This document shows positions 45,781 to 56,110 of a stretch of DNA of 64,000 bases, piece by piece. The DNA lies in contig JAKSXM010000014.1 of the NCBI GenBank assembly GCA_022575985.1, positions 14,818,001 through 14,882,000 on the forward strand, written 5' to 3'. Made by a program: the position numbers and the translations under genes. Source of the stretch: Anagrus nilaparvatae (Eukaryota > Arthropoda > Insecta > Hymenoptera > Mymaridae). The notes under the pieces are model-generated. The model made no database searches, was not told the origin of the DNA, and worked only from the letters and a program-made list of their open reading frames with translations. Within the stretch, counting starts at the first letter, position 1; each line of letters opens with the position of its first letter.

Positions 45781-46065
45781 ATGATAATCTATGTGATGAC
45801 ATTCAAACGGCGAAGAGGTAAGATAACTTTTGGCGACTTATTTCCACCAACGCAGATTCCACATGATGCAAATAAAATCTTATATTTTAACGACTTATTA
45901 CCCTTAGATTTGCATAAAAGATATGCCAAAATTTCTAAATTTTTTAAATTAAATCGCGAAATTTCTATATTTTGTAATGAAGGACAGGTGTTTTTTAGAA
46001 GAAATCGCGATCCTCCGGTATTAATACCTGATGATTTCGATTTAAACATGTTACACACTCTGTAG
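45781..46065 (+). CDS. LINE D ORF1 C-terminal fragment (94 codons)
   Basis: An open frame with a possible ATG at 45781. It reads basic FKRRRGKIT, DLLPLDLHKRYAKISKFFK, then ISIFCNEGQVFFRRN and IPDDFDLNMLH. A segment of the type 'helix, then x-V-F-x-R, then I..DDL..L' is what the C-terminal end of many LINE ORF1 proteins looks like, an RNA-binding nucleocapsid-like protein needed for retrotransposition. The stop is 43 bp before the ORF2 start. The N-terminal domains are missing, so the start codon is probably not the original one. Assignment rests on position and a weak motif match. Confidence 0.5.
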   Translation: MIIYVMTFKRRRGKITFGDLFPPTQIPHDANKILYFNDLLPLDLHKRYAKISKFFKLNREISIFCNEGQVFFRRNRDPPVLIPDDFDLNMLHTL

Positions 46066-46107
46066 CAGTCAAAAAATACATCAATACCTAAAATCAGTAA
46101 TAATATA

Positions 46108-49014
46108 ATGGATACAAACCTTAAACTAGATCTTTTTTTTACCAATGTAAATTCTTTAAAAAATTCCGATAACTTTTCAGCCTTAAATACAGAAATAAAT
46201 AAATTCTCCCCCCATATAATCGCGGTAACAGAATCGTGGCTAAAACCATATTACAACTCTAATCAACTAATGATAAGTGGTTATACTTTAATAAGAGCTG
46301 ATCGGGTTGTTAGTAATAAAAAAGGTGGCCTTGTAGGTGGTGGCGGTGTTGTAGTTTACCTACTTACTTCATTAAATTATAAAATTTTACATTCTTCAGT
46401 CACAGATGATATAAATAAACCGGATTTTTTAATACTTGAAATTTTTATAGGCACTTCTGTTCTATTATTCTCTATTATCTATCGTAGACCAGGTGGCAGT
46501 ACCCTAGATGACTATGGGGTTGTGCTAGGCGACTTTCTATCAGTCAAGGAGTACACCCACATACTCATCATGGGTGATTTTAATTATGATATCTCAGATG
46601 ATGTAAAGGGTCTTCCACTTCTGGAATTTTCGCAGGATCTTGGACTGCTTATCTGTCCAACAGATTTTACACATTCATCTTATGATGGAAAGTCAAAAAT
46701 TGACATAGTATTGACCAGGACCCTTGCGAATGTTTCAGACTGGGATTTGGCGTCAGCGCCACTATTTGCAGGTCACCATCCCATAAGTTTTTCATATAAC
46801 TTTCAGAAACAAACATTACCTCCCCAATTTAAAATAACTCGCTCTTTTAAAAAATGTAACTTTGATTTACTAAATCATGATCTAATCAGTAATTTATCTA
46901 ATCTAGATCATTCAGAACTTTCAGATCCAGCAATTATTACTGATGCCTTCTTGACCTCATGCAATAAAATCTTAGATAGTCATGCTCCAGTGTACAAAAA
47001 TGTAATAGCTAAACCAAAGACCTTTGAATTAGATAATAATTTAAAACTGCAATTCAAAATACGGGATAAGCTCTATAAAAGATATCTATCTACAGGTAAT
47101 AAAGCCTTCCTGACTCAATTTCGCAAAATGCGTGTAGATTTAAAAACTGAGGTCAAGAAAAGGAAAAATAATTATATAAAAAATAGTCTAGATAATTCTA
47201 CTAATTCTTCCACTCTTTGGCGAATTTTTAACTCAATAGGTCTTACATCAACAACAAATACCTCTCCTCTCCAATTCTTCTCTGCACAAGAAATCAATAC
47301 TTTCTTTTCAGAAATAAATAAATCATCTCCATCCTGTGTAATATTACCTATTTTTTCTCACCAAATAAATATAAATACCACTTTCTCACTTACTCCAGTA
47401 ACTTCTGATCAAGTGTCTAAGGCAATTACGAAAATAGTTCCTAAATGTAAAGGTCAAAGTCCTGATGGTTTTAACTTAAGGCATTATAATGATTCCTTGC
47501 ATATATTAAACGATTATATAACCTTCATGTTTAATAGGTCTATTACGACTTCTAAATTTCCAAATGTGTGGAAAAGAATATTTATATATGCCTTGAGTAA
47601 AATACCTCGTCCATTATCTCCTTCTGACACAAGACCAGTTGCCAATATGTCACATTTAGCAAAGGCCTTGGAGAGATTAATCGTTGATCAGGTTGTGGCC
47701 TATTTAGAAACCAATAATTTAATAAATTCTCACCAATCTGGTTATAGAAAAAACTTTAGTACCCAGACAGTCTTAATTAATCTTACAGATACAATACGTC
47801 GAGGTGTAGAATTAGGCTTAATAACAACCCTGTTGATGTTTGATTTCTCGAAGGCCTTTGACACAATTGACCACTTTATTTTATTACAAAGGCTATATGA
47901 ACTAGGCTTCACCCATCAAACCTTGCAATGGTTTCATGATTATTTGCTTTATCGTCAACAAGCGGTAATGGATGAAAATGGTAACCCAACTGAGTTCATT
48001 ACGACCAGTTCAGGTGTACCTCAGGGCTCGGTTCTTGGGCCAATTCTATTCTTAATCTATATGAATTCTATTCTAGAACGTATATCTTTTTGCCATTTTG
48101 AACTGTTTGTTGACGATTTACAAATCTATATTCAAAGTAAAGTCTCCTCTTATGATACTGCTTTAATTAATATGCAGAGTGACGTTAACGCTATTGTAGA
48201 TTGGACAACATTAAATCACCTAAAATTAAATCCTAATAAAATTAAAATCATTAATTTTGGTACATCCATTCAATTAAATAACTTAAACACATTATATGAT
48301 TCGAATATACCTCAAATAGTAGTCTCAGGTGTAAACATATCTTATTCAACTTCTGTTTTGAATTTGGGAGTAATTCTAACTCCAACATTAAATTGGACCC
48401 AACACATTATGAAACTGTCCAAAAATGTCCACTATACTTTACATCGTTTACGTTTAAAATCTAGACTACTCACATATCAACTTCGTAAATTATTGGTATT
48501 ATCATTGATCATGCCATTTTTTGATTACTGTTGCCTCGTCTATGATACTCTTGACGTTACTCTTGTAGATAAAGTAGAAAGGATTTTGAATTTAGCGATC
48601 CGATTCATTTTTGGAGTTGGTAGATTTGACCGAGTCTCAATAACTCCACTAAGAAATCAATTGGATTGGCTAACGGCAAAATCCCGTAGAAAATACTTTA
48701 AGCTTATACTCGTTCATAGTTTAATAACAACTAAAAGGCCACCATATCTCTCTTCACAATTTAATGAACCAGATGAGGAAATCAGGCGTTCACAAAGAAA
48801 TCTTCCTGATTCTTCCTTATCTGATTTCCTACCTCTTACTTTTTCCCTTCCGTCTTTTTATAGAACAGATTTCTATAAAAGTTCTTTTTTTATCACAGCC
48901 ATTACAGAGTGGAATGGATTGCCATTTACATTAAAAGCGTATACATGTATTGATACTTTTAAAAGTCATATTATGAAATATCTTCTTCACTTACAAAAAA
49001 CACCTGTACTTTAA
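46108..49014 (+). CDS. LINE D ORF2: endonuclease-reverse transcriptase
   Basis: 968 codons without a stop. Endonuclease, residues 1 to about 230: TNVNSLKN, AVTESWL (catalytic Glu near 40), GGGGVVVY, IIYRRPGG, IMGDFNYD (near 155), GHHPISFS (near 221). RT, about 430-720: GQSPDGFN, FPNVWKR, TRPVANMSHLAKALERL, HQSGYRKNFSTQT, FDFSKAFDTIDH (near 577), SGVPQGSVLGPILF (near 635), ELFVDDLQIYI (near 666). The C-terminal region has FFDYC, LNLAIRFIFG, LDWLTAKSRRKYF, EWNGLP. The catalytic box is FVDD where LINEs usually have (F/Y)ADD. The two Asp are kept, so activity is plausible. Length and domain order fit a complete ORF2 of this group. Confidence 0.93.
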   Translation: MDTNLKLDLFFTNVNSLKNSDNFSALNTEINKFSPHIIAVTESWLKPYYNSNQLMISGYTLIRADRVVSNKKGGLVGGGGVVVYLLTSLNYKILHSSVTDDINKPDFLILEIFIGTSVLLFSIIYRRPGGSTLDDYGVVLGDFLSVKEYTHILIMGDFNYDISDDVKGLPLLEFSQDLGLLICPTDFTHSSYDGKSKIDIVLTRTLANVSDWDLASAPLFAGHHPISFSYNFQKQTLPPQFKITRSFKKCNFDLLNHDLISNLSNLDHSELSDPAIITDAFLTSCNKILDSHAPVYKNVIAKPKTFELDNNLKLQFKIRDKLYKRYLSTGNKAFLTQFRKMRVDLKTEVKKRKNNYIKNSLDNSTNSSTLWRIFNSIGLTSTTNTSPLQFFSAQEINTFFSEINKSSPSCVILPIFSHQININTTFSLTPVTSDQVSKAITKIVPKCKGQSPDGFNLRHYNDSLHILNDYITFMFNRSITTSKFPNVWKRIFIYALSKIPRPLSPSDTRPVANMSHLAKALERLIVDQVVAYLETNNLINSHQSGYRKNFSTQTVLINLTDTIRRGVELGLITTLLMFDFSKAFDTIDHFILLQRLYELGFTHQTLQWFHDYLLYRQQAVMDENGNPTEFITTSSGVPQGSVLGPILFLIYMNSILERISFCHFELFVDDLQIYIQSKVSSYDTALINMQSDVNAIVDWTTLNHLKLNPNKIKIINFGTSIQLNNLNTLYDSNIPQIVVSGVNISYSTSVLNLGVILTPTLNWTQHIMKLSKNVHYTLHRLRLKSRLLTYQLRKLLVLSLIMPFFDYCCLVYDTLDVTLVDKVERILNLAIRFIFGVGRFDRVSITPLRNQLDWLTAKSRRKYFKLILVHSLITTKRPPYLSSQFNEPDEEIRRSQRNLPDSSLSDFLPLTFSLPSFYRTDFYKSSFFITAITEWNGLPFTLKAYTCIDTFKSHIMKYLLHLQKTPVL

Positions 49015-49360
49015 TTGTACTTTAATCATGCTAATGTAATATAAAATAGTCAATTCTTTTATTTTTCTTATAAGTAAAGATAAATCGTAGTTTTAAATAA
49101 ATAATTATGTTAGTACTAAAATATTCTTGTTTAAATCTTTATTATTAATCTTTGTTAATTATATAATAAAAATACATTAAATATTATTTTCAATTTATAT
49201 TTTAAAAACTTTTTATAAACAAATTATTTTTTTTTGTAATTAATTATACTTATTCAAAAATCTGTATGTACTATGTACAAAAACCATATTATAAACTTTG
49301 TAAATTGTTGCGCATAGGCTACGCCTGCGCCAAATAAATTCTAAATAAAAAATAAAAAAA

Positions 49361-49519
49361 AATCTCGATAAACTAAATGTAAAAAAATTAATTTATGATA
49401 CAACAATCATGTTTTTGTTTTCTGAATAGTAAAGAATCTATAAAATTTCTTGAATTTTTCTCTTTTTTTTTATTTTACTGCAAATTATCGAAAATTTTTT
49501 TTGAAAAATCAAAGAAATG
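49361..49519. other. Gap after LINE D tail
   Basis: AT-rich, no gene. Short frames at 49395-49695 are low-complexity. Confidence 0.5.
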
Positions 49520-50330
49520 TTCAGGCTCTAAAAAAATTTTACACATTTTTAAAGAAGCGTCCGTTTTTTATGCAAATTTATCTGAATACATATAAATTAG
49601 TGCCGAATCGAGTAATACCAAAAATTTTATCATATTTAGAAGTTATTTCACTTTTTAAGCAAATTTTCAAAAAATTTTATTTCTTCCAAAAATAGTAAAA
49701 ATTGAATATCTCCAAAAGTACGGTAACTGAGTTTCAAAACTATGGCCTATGTCACCCGCTGACTTTTTTTCTATATTTCGATACTTCATTTTGACATTTA
49801 TTCGACCCTGATGATGAAACACATACACACACAGACCCACAAATAGATGATTATAAATACCACAAAAAGTAAAAAAATTTTTAAAAATTTTCGGACCAGC
49901 TTCAAAAATATTTTATAAAATTTTAAAGATACCTCCGTTTTGAATAAAAATTTAGGAGAATACGCAAGAATTGGTGCCAAATCGAATACTACAAAGTGTG
50001 ACAGTAAATTTTTTCGATAGTCTCAAGATATTTCAATTTTTGTTAAAAATTTTAAAAAATTTTATTTAGTTCAAGAACACTAAAAATTGAATATCTCCAA
50101 AAGTACGATACCTGAGTCGCAAAACTATAGCCTATGTCACCCGCGGACTTTTTTTCTTTAATTTGACACCGGTTTTATTAAATTTCGTTCACTGGTTTGA
50201 CCCTGATGATAATACACACACACACACACAGACACACAAATAAATTTTCAAATATATATAGTAGTAAGATAAGATAAGACTAGTAAGATTAAGATAAGAT
50301 ATAAAAATAAATATTGATTATTTATGAACA
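49520..50330 (+). repeat. Family R tandem monomers, right cluster
   Basis: Two monomers (ending near 49860 and 50300) with AGTGCC(G/A)AATCGA, GAATATCTCCAAAAGTACG, CCTATGTCACCCGC, TTGACCCTGATGAT and (CA)n, then (TAAGATAAGAT)-type tail at 50255-50300. They continue the family interrupted by LINE D. Confidence 0.65.
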
Positions 50331-50809
50331 AGAAGTCGAAATTCTTGATTTGCGGTCCAAAAAACGTATAAGAACGTATTTTGGATTCGCAAAGTGCAAA
50401 CATAGCAAAAACACCCCTTTTAAGGGTAGTTCTAGCTATTTGAAGGGTAAAATTTTAATTATTTATGAGAAAGGAGTCAAAATTCTTGATTAGCGACCCA
50501 AAAAACCTATATGGGCATATCCTGGATGCTAAAAGTACGAAAATAGCAAAAACACACCTTTTTTGGGGGTAGTTTTAACCAATTTAGGTGTAAAATTTTA
50601 ATTATTTATGAAAAAGAAGTCGAAATTATTGATCAGCGACCCAAAAAACCCGTATGGTGCAAATCTGAGTGCTCAAAATGCGCGGTGAAGCCCCAATTCC
50701 TCTGCCAAATGACTCCGATTTTCATGTTCAGTGAGCCGAAAAACCTATAGTAGAACAAATCTGGTGTTCGTCAGTGATAATACAACCAAACCCGTATTTT
50801 GACTGGAGT
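50331..50809 (-). repeat. Family P repeat, right-end copy
   Basis: Three diverged P units in the orientation of the right arm of 9759-11295: ACACCCCTTTTAAGGGTAG, GACCCAAAAAACC, then the terminal unit AGCCCCAATTCC, CGATTTTCATGTTCAG, ACCTATAGTAGA and the end TTTTGACTGGAGT. The central palindrome and left arm are absent. Confidence 0.75.
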
Positions 50810-51139
50810 ACCACCCCTATCCACCTTTTAAGGGTTGTAAATAGGGCCAAAATGTATGAGACCTCAATGTATACGAAGTTTACTTAAATTTACATTAAAA
50901 ATATTGTTTTCAAACATTTTTCAATAAAATTGGATACTTTTTTCATTGATTTTTCCAAACATTTCCTAATAATGCCGTTTTTAGGGTATTTTTAAGGGTT
51001 GTAGGTGAAAACTAATGTCAGATTCTGAAAGATCATAAAATTTTACTATGAGGATGAACTTTTTAGCCACTTATCTATAAGGGAATATACTTATTTTTGC
51101 TCATTTCCAAAACTCTCCGCCCCGGCGTTAATGAGTTAA

Positions 51140-52126
51140 TTTAAATTTACCCGTATAGAATTAATTGTTTATCAGTTTAGAATACCTATAATTATAATGA
51201 ATGAATATTTTAGTTGAAAATGTTTATTACAAATGCAATCGCACTTTATAGTTTCTTAGGCAATAAATTTTATTTAAGAAACGACTGTTCTGTAAATTTG
51301 ATTCTCTAAGGTTGCATCCTTAGGGAATCTTATGTATACCTAGTTACATATATACTTCGCAGATTAGGATTAGGCACTCTACATTTTAGATTAAAATTAA
51401 AATAGATTAAAAATAAAGTACAGGGCGTTTTAGAGTTTTTAAAATTCATCATTTTATGCTTCATTCAATATCATATATGTCATTCATAGCTACAAAATGA
51501 CTAGTACTTTCGTTATTTTTATGGTAATTTTAATCTAAAATGTAGATTGCCTAATCGGGCATCGTCATTTCATAAAAAGCCTACTCTTTTTATAAATTAC
51601 CGAAATTCGAGAAAACGACTGCGACATATATATATACCGAAGTTGAGCGTCAGGCTCTGAAATATTCATGTAATATAGAGAAGATCATTTTTAACCCGCT
51701 AATTAATATTCTTCATCGCATCTGTTGGAAAGTCTTTAAAGTGAACGAAAGAGAAAGAAATAATAAAAGATACTTCAACAGGTGTTCATTCTACCATGAA
51801 GTCACATTCTATATATTCTCTTTTATGACAATCCTAACACGGAATACTCATATTTCCCTTCAAGTTACAGTGCGATACGCTCTCAATGAAAAGTCTAAAA
51901 TTTCTTTTTAAAGAAAATACTTTTTTATATTAATATCGCAATTTTTTATGCTTTTTTTCTTTACTCACCTTGAACTATCATATATTTCTGAAATATTAAT
52001 TAGGTTTATATCTATGCCTTTCATATTGTTTGATCAGCTTTTACCTTATTTAAAGTAAAAACATTGAACGGTAGAGAATGATGGTAAAAGAAAATGATGA
52101 GAAAATGATTTTAATTCAAAACAACA
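51140..52126. other. AT-rich DNA, no recognised gene
   Basis: No gene. A short inverted similarity (TACATTTTAGATTAAAATTA near 51380 and its complement near 51528) gives a hairpin of about 150 bp. Confidence 0.5.
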
Positions 52127-53245
52127 ACAAAAAACGCTGCCAAGTGATTAGCACTATGGTTCCTCGTCAAAAATAGCAAAATATTTATAATGGTCTATTT
52201 TATCTAATAAAAATGATGTTTTTTTAATTTTTTTATATGAAAAATATTCACAAAAAAAATTACGTATCAGATGGAAAAAATCCTTTAAAACCAATAATTC
52301 TAGATATTAGTACTTTCATAGAAATAAATTAAGTACTACGTCCAAAAAGAAAAAGAATTATTGTGTTTTTTTAATTTCTTTATACAAAAAATTTTGAAAA
52401 AAAAAAATTTTACAAAAATTACGTATCAGATGGAGAATTCCTTTAAAACGATATTCTAGATTTTAGTACTTTCATAGAAATAAATTAAGTACAAAGTCCA
52501 AAAAGAAAAAAAATTATTATGTTTTTTTAATTTTTTTATACAAAAAATTTAGAAAAAAAAAATTTTCAAAAAATTACATATAAGATGGAGAAATCCTTTA
52601 AAACCATAATTCTGGAATTCTGGATATTAGTAGTTTCATATAAATAAATTAAGTACTAAGTCCAAAAAGAAAAAAAATTATTGTGTTCTTTTAATCTTTT
52701 TATACAAAAAATTTTGAAAAAAAAAATTTCGAAAAATTACATATCAAATGGAGAAATCCTTTAAAAACGATGATTCTGGATATTAAAACTTTCCTAGAAA
52801 TAAATAAGGTATTACATCCAAAAAGTAAAAAAATTATTGTATTTTTTAAATTTTTTTATTAAAAAAATTTTGAAAAAAAAAAATATCGAAAAATTATGTA
52901 TCACATGAAATAATCATTTAAAAACGATAAACGTACTTTCGTAGAAAAACATTAAGTACTACATCCTAAAAAAAAAAAAAATTGGCATTTTTTATATTTT
53001 TTGGCGGAAAAATTTTGAGAAAAAAATTTTCAAAAAATTAAGTATCAGATTCGAGATATCGAGTAAAAACCATACTTTCAAATATAAGTACTTTCGTGGA
53101 AATAAATGAGGTATTACATCCAAATTAAAAAAAAAAAAGTACCTCGAGCTTTTTTGGTAAAAAAAATTTTGAAAAAAAAATTAGGTCTTAATGTCGTGTT
53201 GGCTGTGAAATATCACCGGTTAAAGTGCGACATACATACATACAT

Positions 53246-53280
<35 letters not shown>

Positions 53281-53396
53281 GACTTTTTTTAAAAACCGGT
53301 TTTTTAGCTTCCTGAGGTCTCAAAACGTGCTAATATGCCAAAATATCGAAAATCAAAATTTCACCTATCACAAAGGTTCCTCTATGAGGAACCAAT
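52127..53396 (-). repeat. Family S repeat, copy 3 (minus strand)
   Basis: On the minus strand it starts with the hairpin GGTTCCTCATAGAGGAACC (53375-53393), continues through the (TG)n/(TATG)n region and at least five tandem units of ~145-165 bp (junctions near 52261, 52421, 52574, 52739, 52897, 53040), and ends GAGGAACCATAGTGCTAATC, ACTTGGCAGCGTTTTTT. This is the best-preserved array of the internal ~155-bp unit. Confidence 0.82.
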
Positions 53397-53440
53397 TATG
53401 TTTATTGTAACAATTTAAATTTAACAAATAATTATTTTTT

Positions 53441-54695
53441 TGGTTCCTCAAAGAGGAACCATTGTGTTAGATCAAAATTTGATTTTCTATTTTTTGGCAT
53501 ATAAGCACGTTTTGGGACCCCAGGAAGCTAAAAAACCTGTTTTTAAAAAAAGTCTGTATGTGTGTGTGTGTGTGTGTGTGTACGTACGTATGTATGTAAT
53601 CGGTGATATTTCACAAATATTATGGAATTAAGACCTAATTTTTTTTTCAAAAATTTTTTTACCAAAAAAGCTCGAGGTACTTTTTTTTTTTTTGATTTGG
53701 ATGTAATACCTCATTTATTTCCATGAAAGTACTTATATTTGAAAGTATGGTTTTCACATGATATCTCGAATCGGATACTTAATTTTCTGAAAATTCTTTT
53801 CCTAAAATTTTTTTCACAAAAAAATACAAAAAATACCAATCTTTTTTTTCTTTTTGGATGTAGTACCTAATTTATTTCCATGAAAGTACTAGTTTTAAGA
53901 ACCTTGTTTATTGTTATTTTTTGGATCTGATACTTAATTTTTTCAAAATTTTTTTTGTCAAAATTAAAAAAATCGAAAAATAAAAAAAAATGCAATATTT
54001 TTTTTTTTGGTGTAATACCTCATTTAATTCTATGAAAGTACTAATATCTGAAAATATTGTAACTAGTGATATTTCAAAACCATTATCGAATTAAGACCTA
54101 ATTTTTTTTTCAAACATTTTTTTATCAAAAAATCACAAACCCCCCCTTTTTTTTTTATTTTGGATGTAATACCTTTGGATGTGATATTTCACAAATATTA
54201 TGGAATTAAGACCTAATTTTTTTTTCAAAAATTTTTTTACCAAAAAAGCTCGAGGTACTTTTTTTTTTTTTGATTTGGATGTAATACCTCATTTATTTCC
54301 ATGAAAGTACTTATACTTGAAAGATGGTTTTTACTTGATATCTCCAATCTGATATTTTTTCACAAAAAAATACAAAAAATACGAAACTTTTTTTTCTTTC
54401 TGGACGTAGTACCTAACTTATTTCCATGGAAGTACTAGTTTTAAGAACCTCGTTTACAGTTTTTAATTATGCAAAAATGATTTAAAATCTATTAACGCCG
54501 GCGCGACCAATCCATGGACGCTAGAATTTTCACTTTAATAAAAAAATGATCTTAATAATCTACTTTACCAGCTACTAAAAACGAAAAATGTATGTATAAT
54601 TGCATGGTTGTAATCAATAATATTTGTTGTAAATTAAGATTACAGCCCATTGTTTGAGGAACCTCAGTGCCAGCTAGTTGGCAGGGTATTTTTTT
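53441..54695 (+). repeat. Family S repeat, copy 2 (plus strand)
   Basis: Starts TGGTTCCTCAAAGAGGAACC and runs in the opposite direction to copy 3, with 44 bp between the two heads. It includes (TG)n at 53557-53580, units with CTCGAGGTACTTTTT (twice, 53671 and 54250) and the end GAGGAACCTCAGTGCCAGC, TAGTTGGCAGGGTATT. It is uninterrupted at the position where LINE A sits in the 18.3-kb copy. Contains one internal duplication of about 560 bp. Confidence 0.82.
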
Positions 54696-55119
54696 AAATA
54701 TATTAAAAATTAAATATATAATAAATTAAAATTGAAATTAAATCTTTAAAAAATTGAATAAACTAACAAACTTATTTTTGACTTTAATAAAAAAAATTTT
54801 TAAGGTTATAAAAATAAAAATTTATGAATACCAAATGATACAAGACCTTATTTAATTTTATAACAAACTTTTTTTTTTTAAATGGGTTAGATAACTTTTT
54901 TCTTCAAATTCGATGATCTTACAATAAAACAAACTATTTACTTTTTTTATTGAATTAAAAAAAAATTTTATTTTGATTAAATTAATTATTTTCTCCGTAT
55001 ATTTTTTAAAATTTATTTACGTTCTTTCCTTTTAAAAAACTTTTTTTATAACACAGGCACACAAAAAAAAAGTCATGTGCGAGAAGGTAGACCCCATGGA
55101 CTGGGGGTTTTTGGTGGCG

Positions 55120-55460
55120 CTAAAACCGAATATGACCATAGAAATGCAATTTAACTAGACAATTTGCCCCCAGCGCCCCCATATGCCCCCCCAAAAAAGA
55201 AAAGAATTTTTTTTTTCGAAAAATGAAAATTGAATTATATACTCATGTTTTTGGGACGCTTATACCAAAAATGTATACAAAAAATGTTTTTAACCAACGT
55301 TTGGCCCTGTAGACGACCCCAGTGCCCCCATTCATACCCCCCCAAACGGGTAAAAATATGTTTATTACAAAAATTAAAACTTAATTTGAATTCTTTTATT
55401 TTGTGGGCCGGTGAAACCAAAAATGAATATATAAAATGTTTTCTCACATGACAGATCAAA
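55120..55460 (+). repeat. Two ~165-bp tandem units with C-rich blocks
   Basis: The units share the order: C-rich block (CCCCCAGCGCCCCCATA / CCCCAGTGCCCCCATTC), CCCCCC-AAA, AAAATTGAATT-type AT stretch, TTTTGGGACGCTTATACC or TTTTGTGGGCCGGTGAAACC, then CAAAAATG-ATA-AAAATGTTTT. Short frames on both strands are incidental. Confidence 0.6.
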
Positions 55461-56070
55461 TCTGGCTCACATGACTGATCAAAATCTTCAAGAGAGAAAA
55501 TGTAAAATTTTTTTTATATATTTTAATACAGAAAGAATAGATCTAATAGGAGTACTTCTATTTTAATGCAAATTATGTGTAAAAAGAACATATAATTACG
55601 TTTTGGGTTAAAATGTAGACTAAAACGTAATTCATTTTATTTCCTCTGGTTTTGAATGTAATATAATTAATTCTGTGTTTAATAATTTTTACAAAAGCAA
55701 GGAGCCACCTTGCAAGTGAACCGATAAATTAAGGATCGTCTCATTTTTTGTTTTAGAACCTATACTTCCATTTTCGCATTCCAAAGGCTATTTCCGGATA
55801 AGTTTAGTGATTTGGTCCCCAAAACCAAACCTAACCTAAGAAGTAGCATCCAAAAATTTATCAAAAAACTCACCGACTCTTAATTAGACCTCTAGGCCAT
55901 GACAAGCCCCCGAAAACCTAAAAAAATCTTTTTTTTGGAGATTTTTTAGATTTTATTTAATTAACAGATATACTTTGCTTATAGGTTAAAAAGCATAACA
56001 TCTAGATAACATCCCAATACTTTTCCAAAAAAAATTTTTTTTTTTTTAAGGCCCTTTTAGGAACCCGAAA

Positions 56071-56074
<4 letters not shown>

Positions 56075-56110
<36 letters not shown>
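56075..56110. repeat. (TTA)n microsatellite
   Basis: About 12 perfect copies of the trinucleotide. Confidence 0.95.

Larger units (their letters stand above)
45770..49360 (+). mobile_element. LINE D, nearly intact non-LTR retrotransposon
   Basis: The end of ORF1 (45781-46065), a complete ORF2 (46108-49014) and a ~340-bp 3' UTR ending with GCGCATAGGCTACGCCTGCG, AAATAAATTCTAAATAA and an A-rich tail. It is 5'-truncated within or just upstream of the ORF1 end. The C-terminal landmarks are shared with LINE B. The clade within the Jockey/CR1/L2 group is not resolved without an alignment. Confidence 0.85.
43621..51135. mobile_element. 7.5-kb unit with 160-bp TIRs and TTAA flanks
   Basis: The left end (43621-43780) and right end (50975-51135) are inverted copies, about 94-95% identical by eye, starting CTCATTAACGCCGGGGCGG. 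TTAA lies immediately outside both (43617-43620, 51136-51139). This fits a piggyBac-type insertion. Inside are repeat family R monomers, LINE D and a family P fragment, but no transposase frame, so it is either a non-autonomous element grown by nested insertions or two old ends brought together. The TTAA and TIR are seen directly; the class is inferred. Confidence 0.7.

Noticed and set aside
49813..49828. CCTGATGATGAAACAC resembles a hammerhead core (CUGAUGA next to GAAAC).
   Set aside because: There is no room for stem II between the two boxes and no GUH triplet with paired stems I and III; the parallel family R monomer at 50205 reads CTGATGATAATAC, so the match is incidental.
53106..53631. 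Frames with His-Thr-Tyr-Ile repeats or poly Val-Cys.
   Set aside because: They translate the (CATA)n, (CA)n and (TG)n runs in the S repeats.
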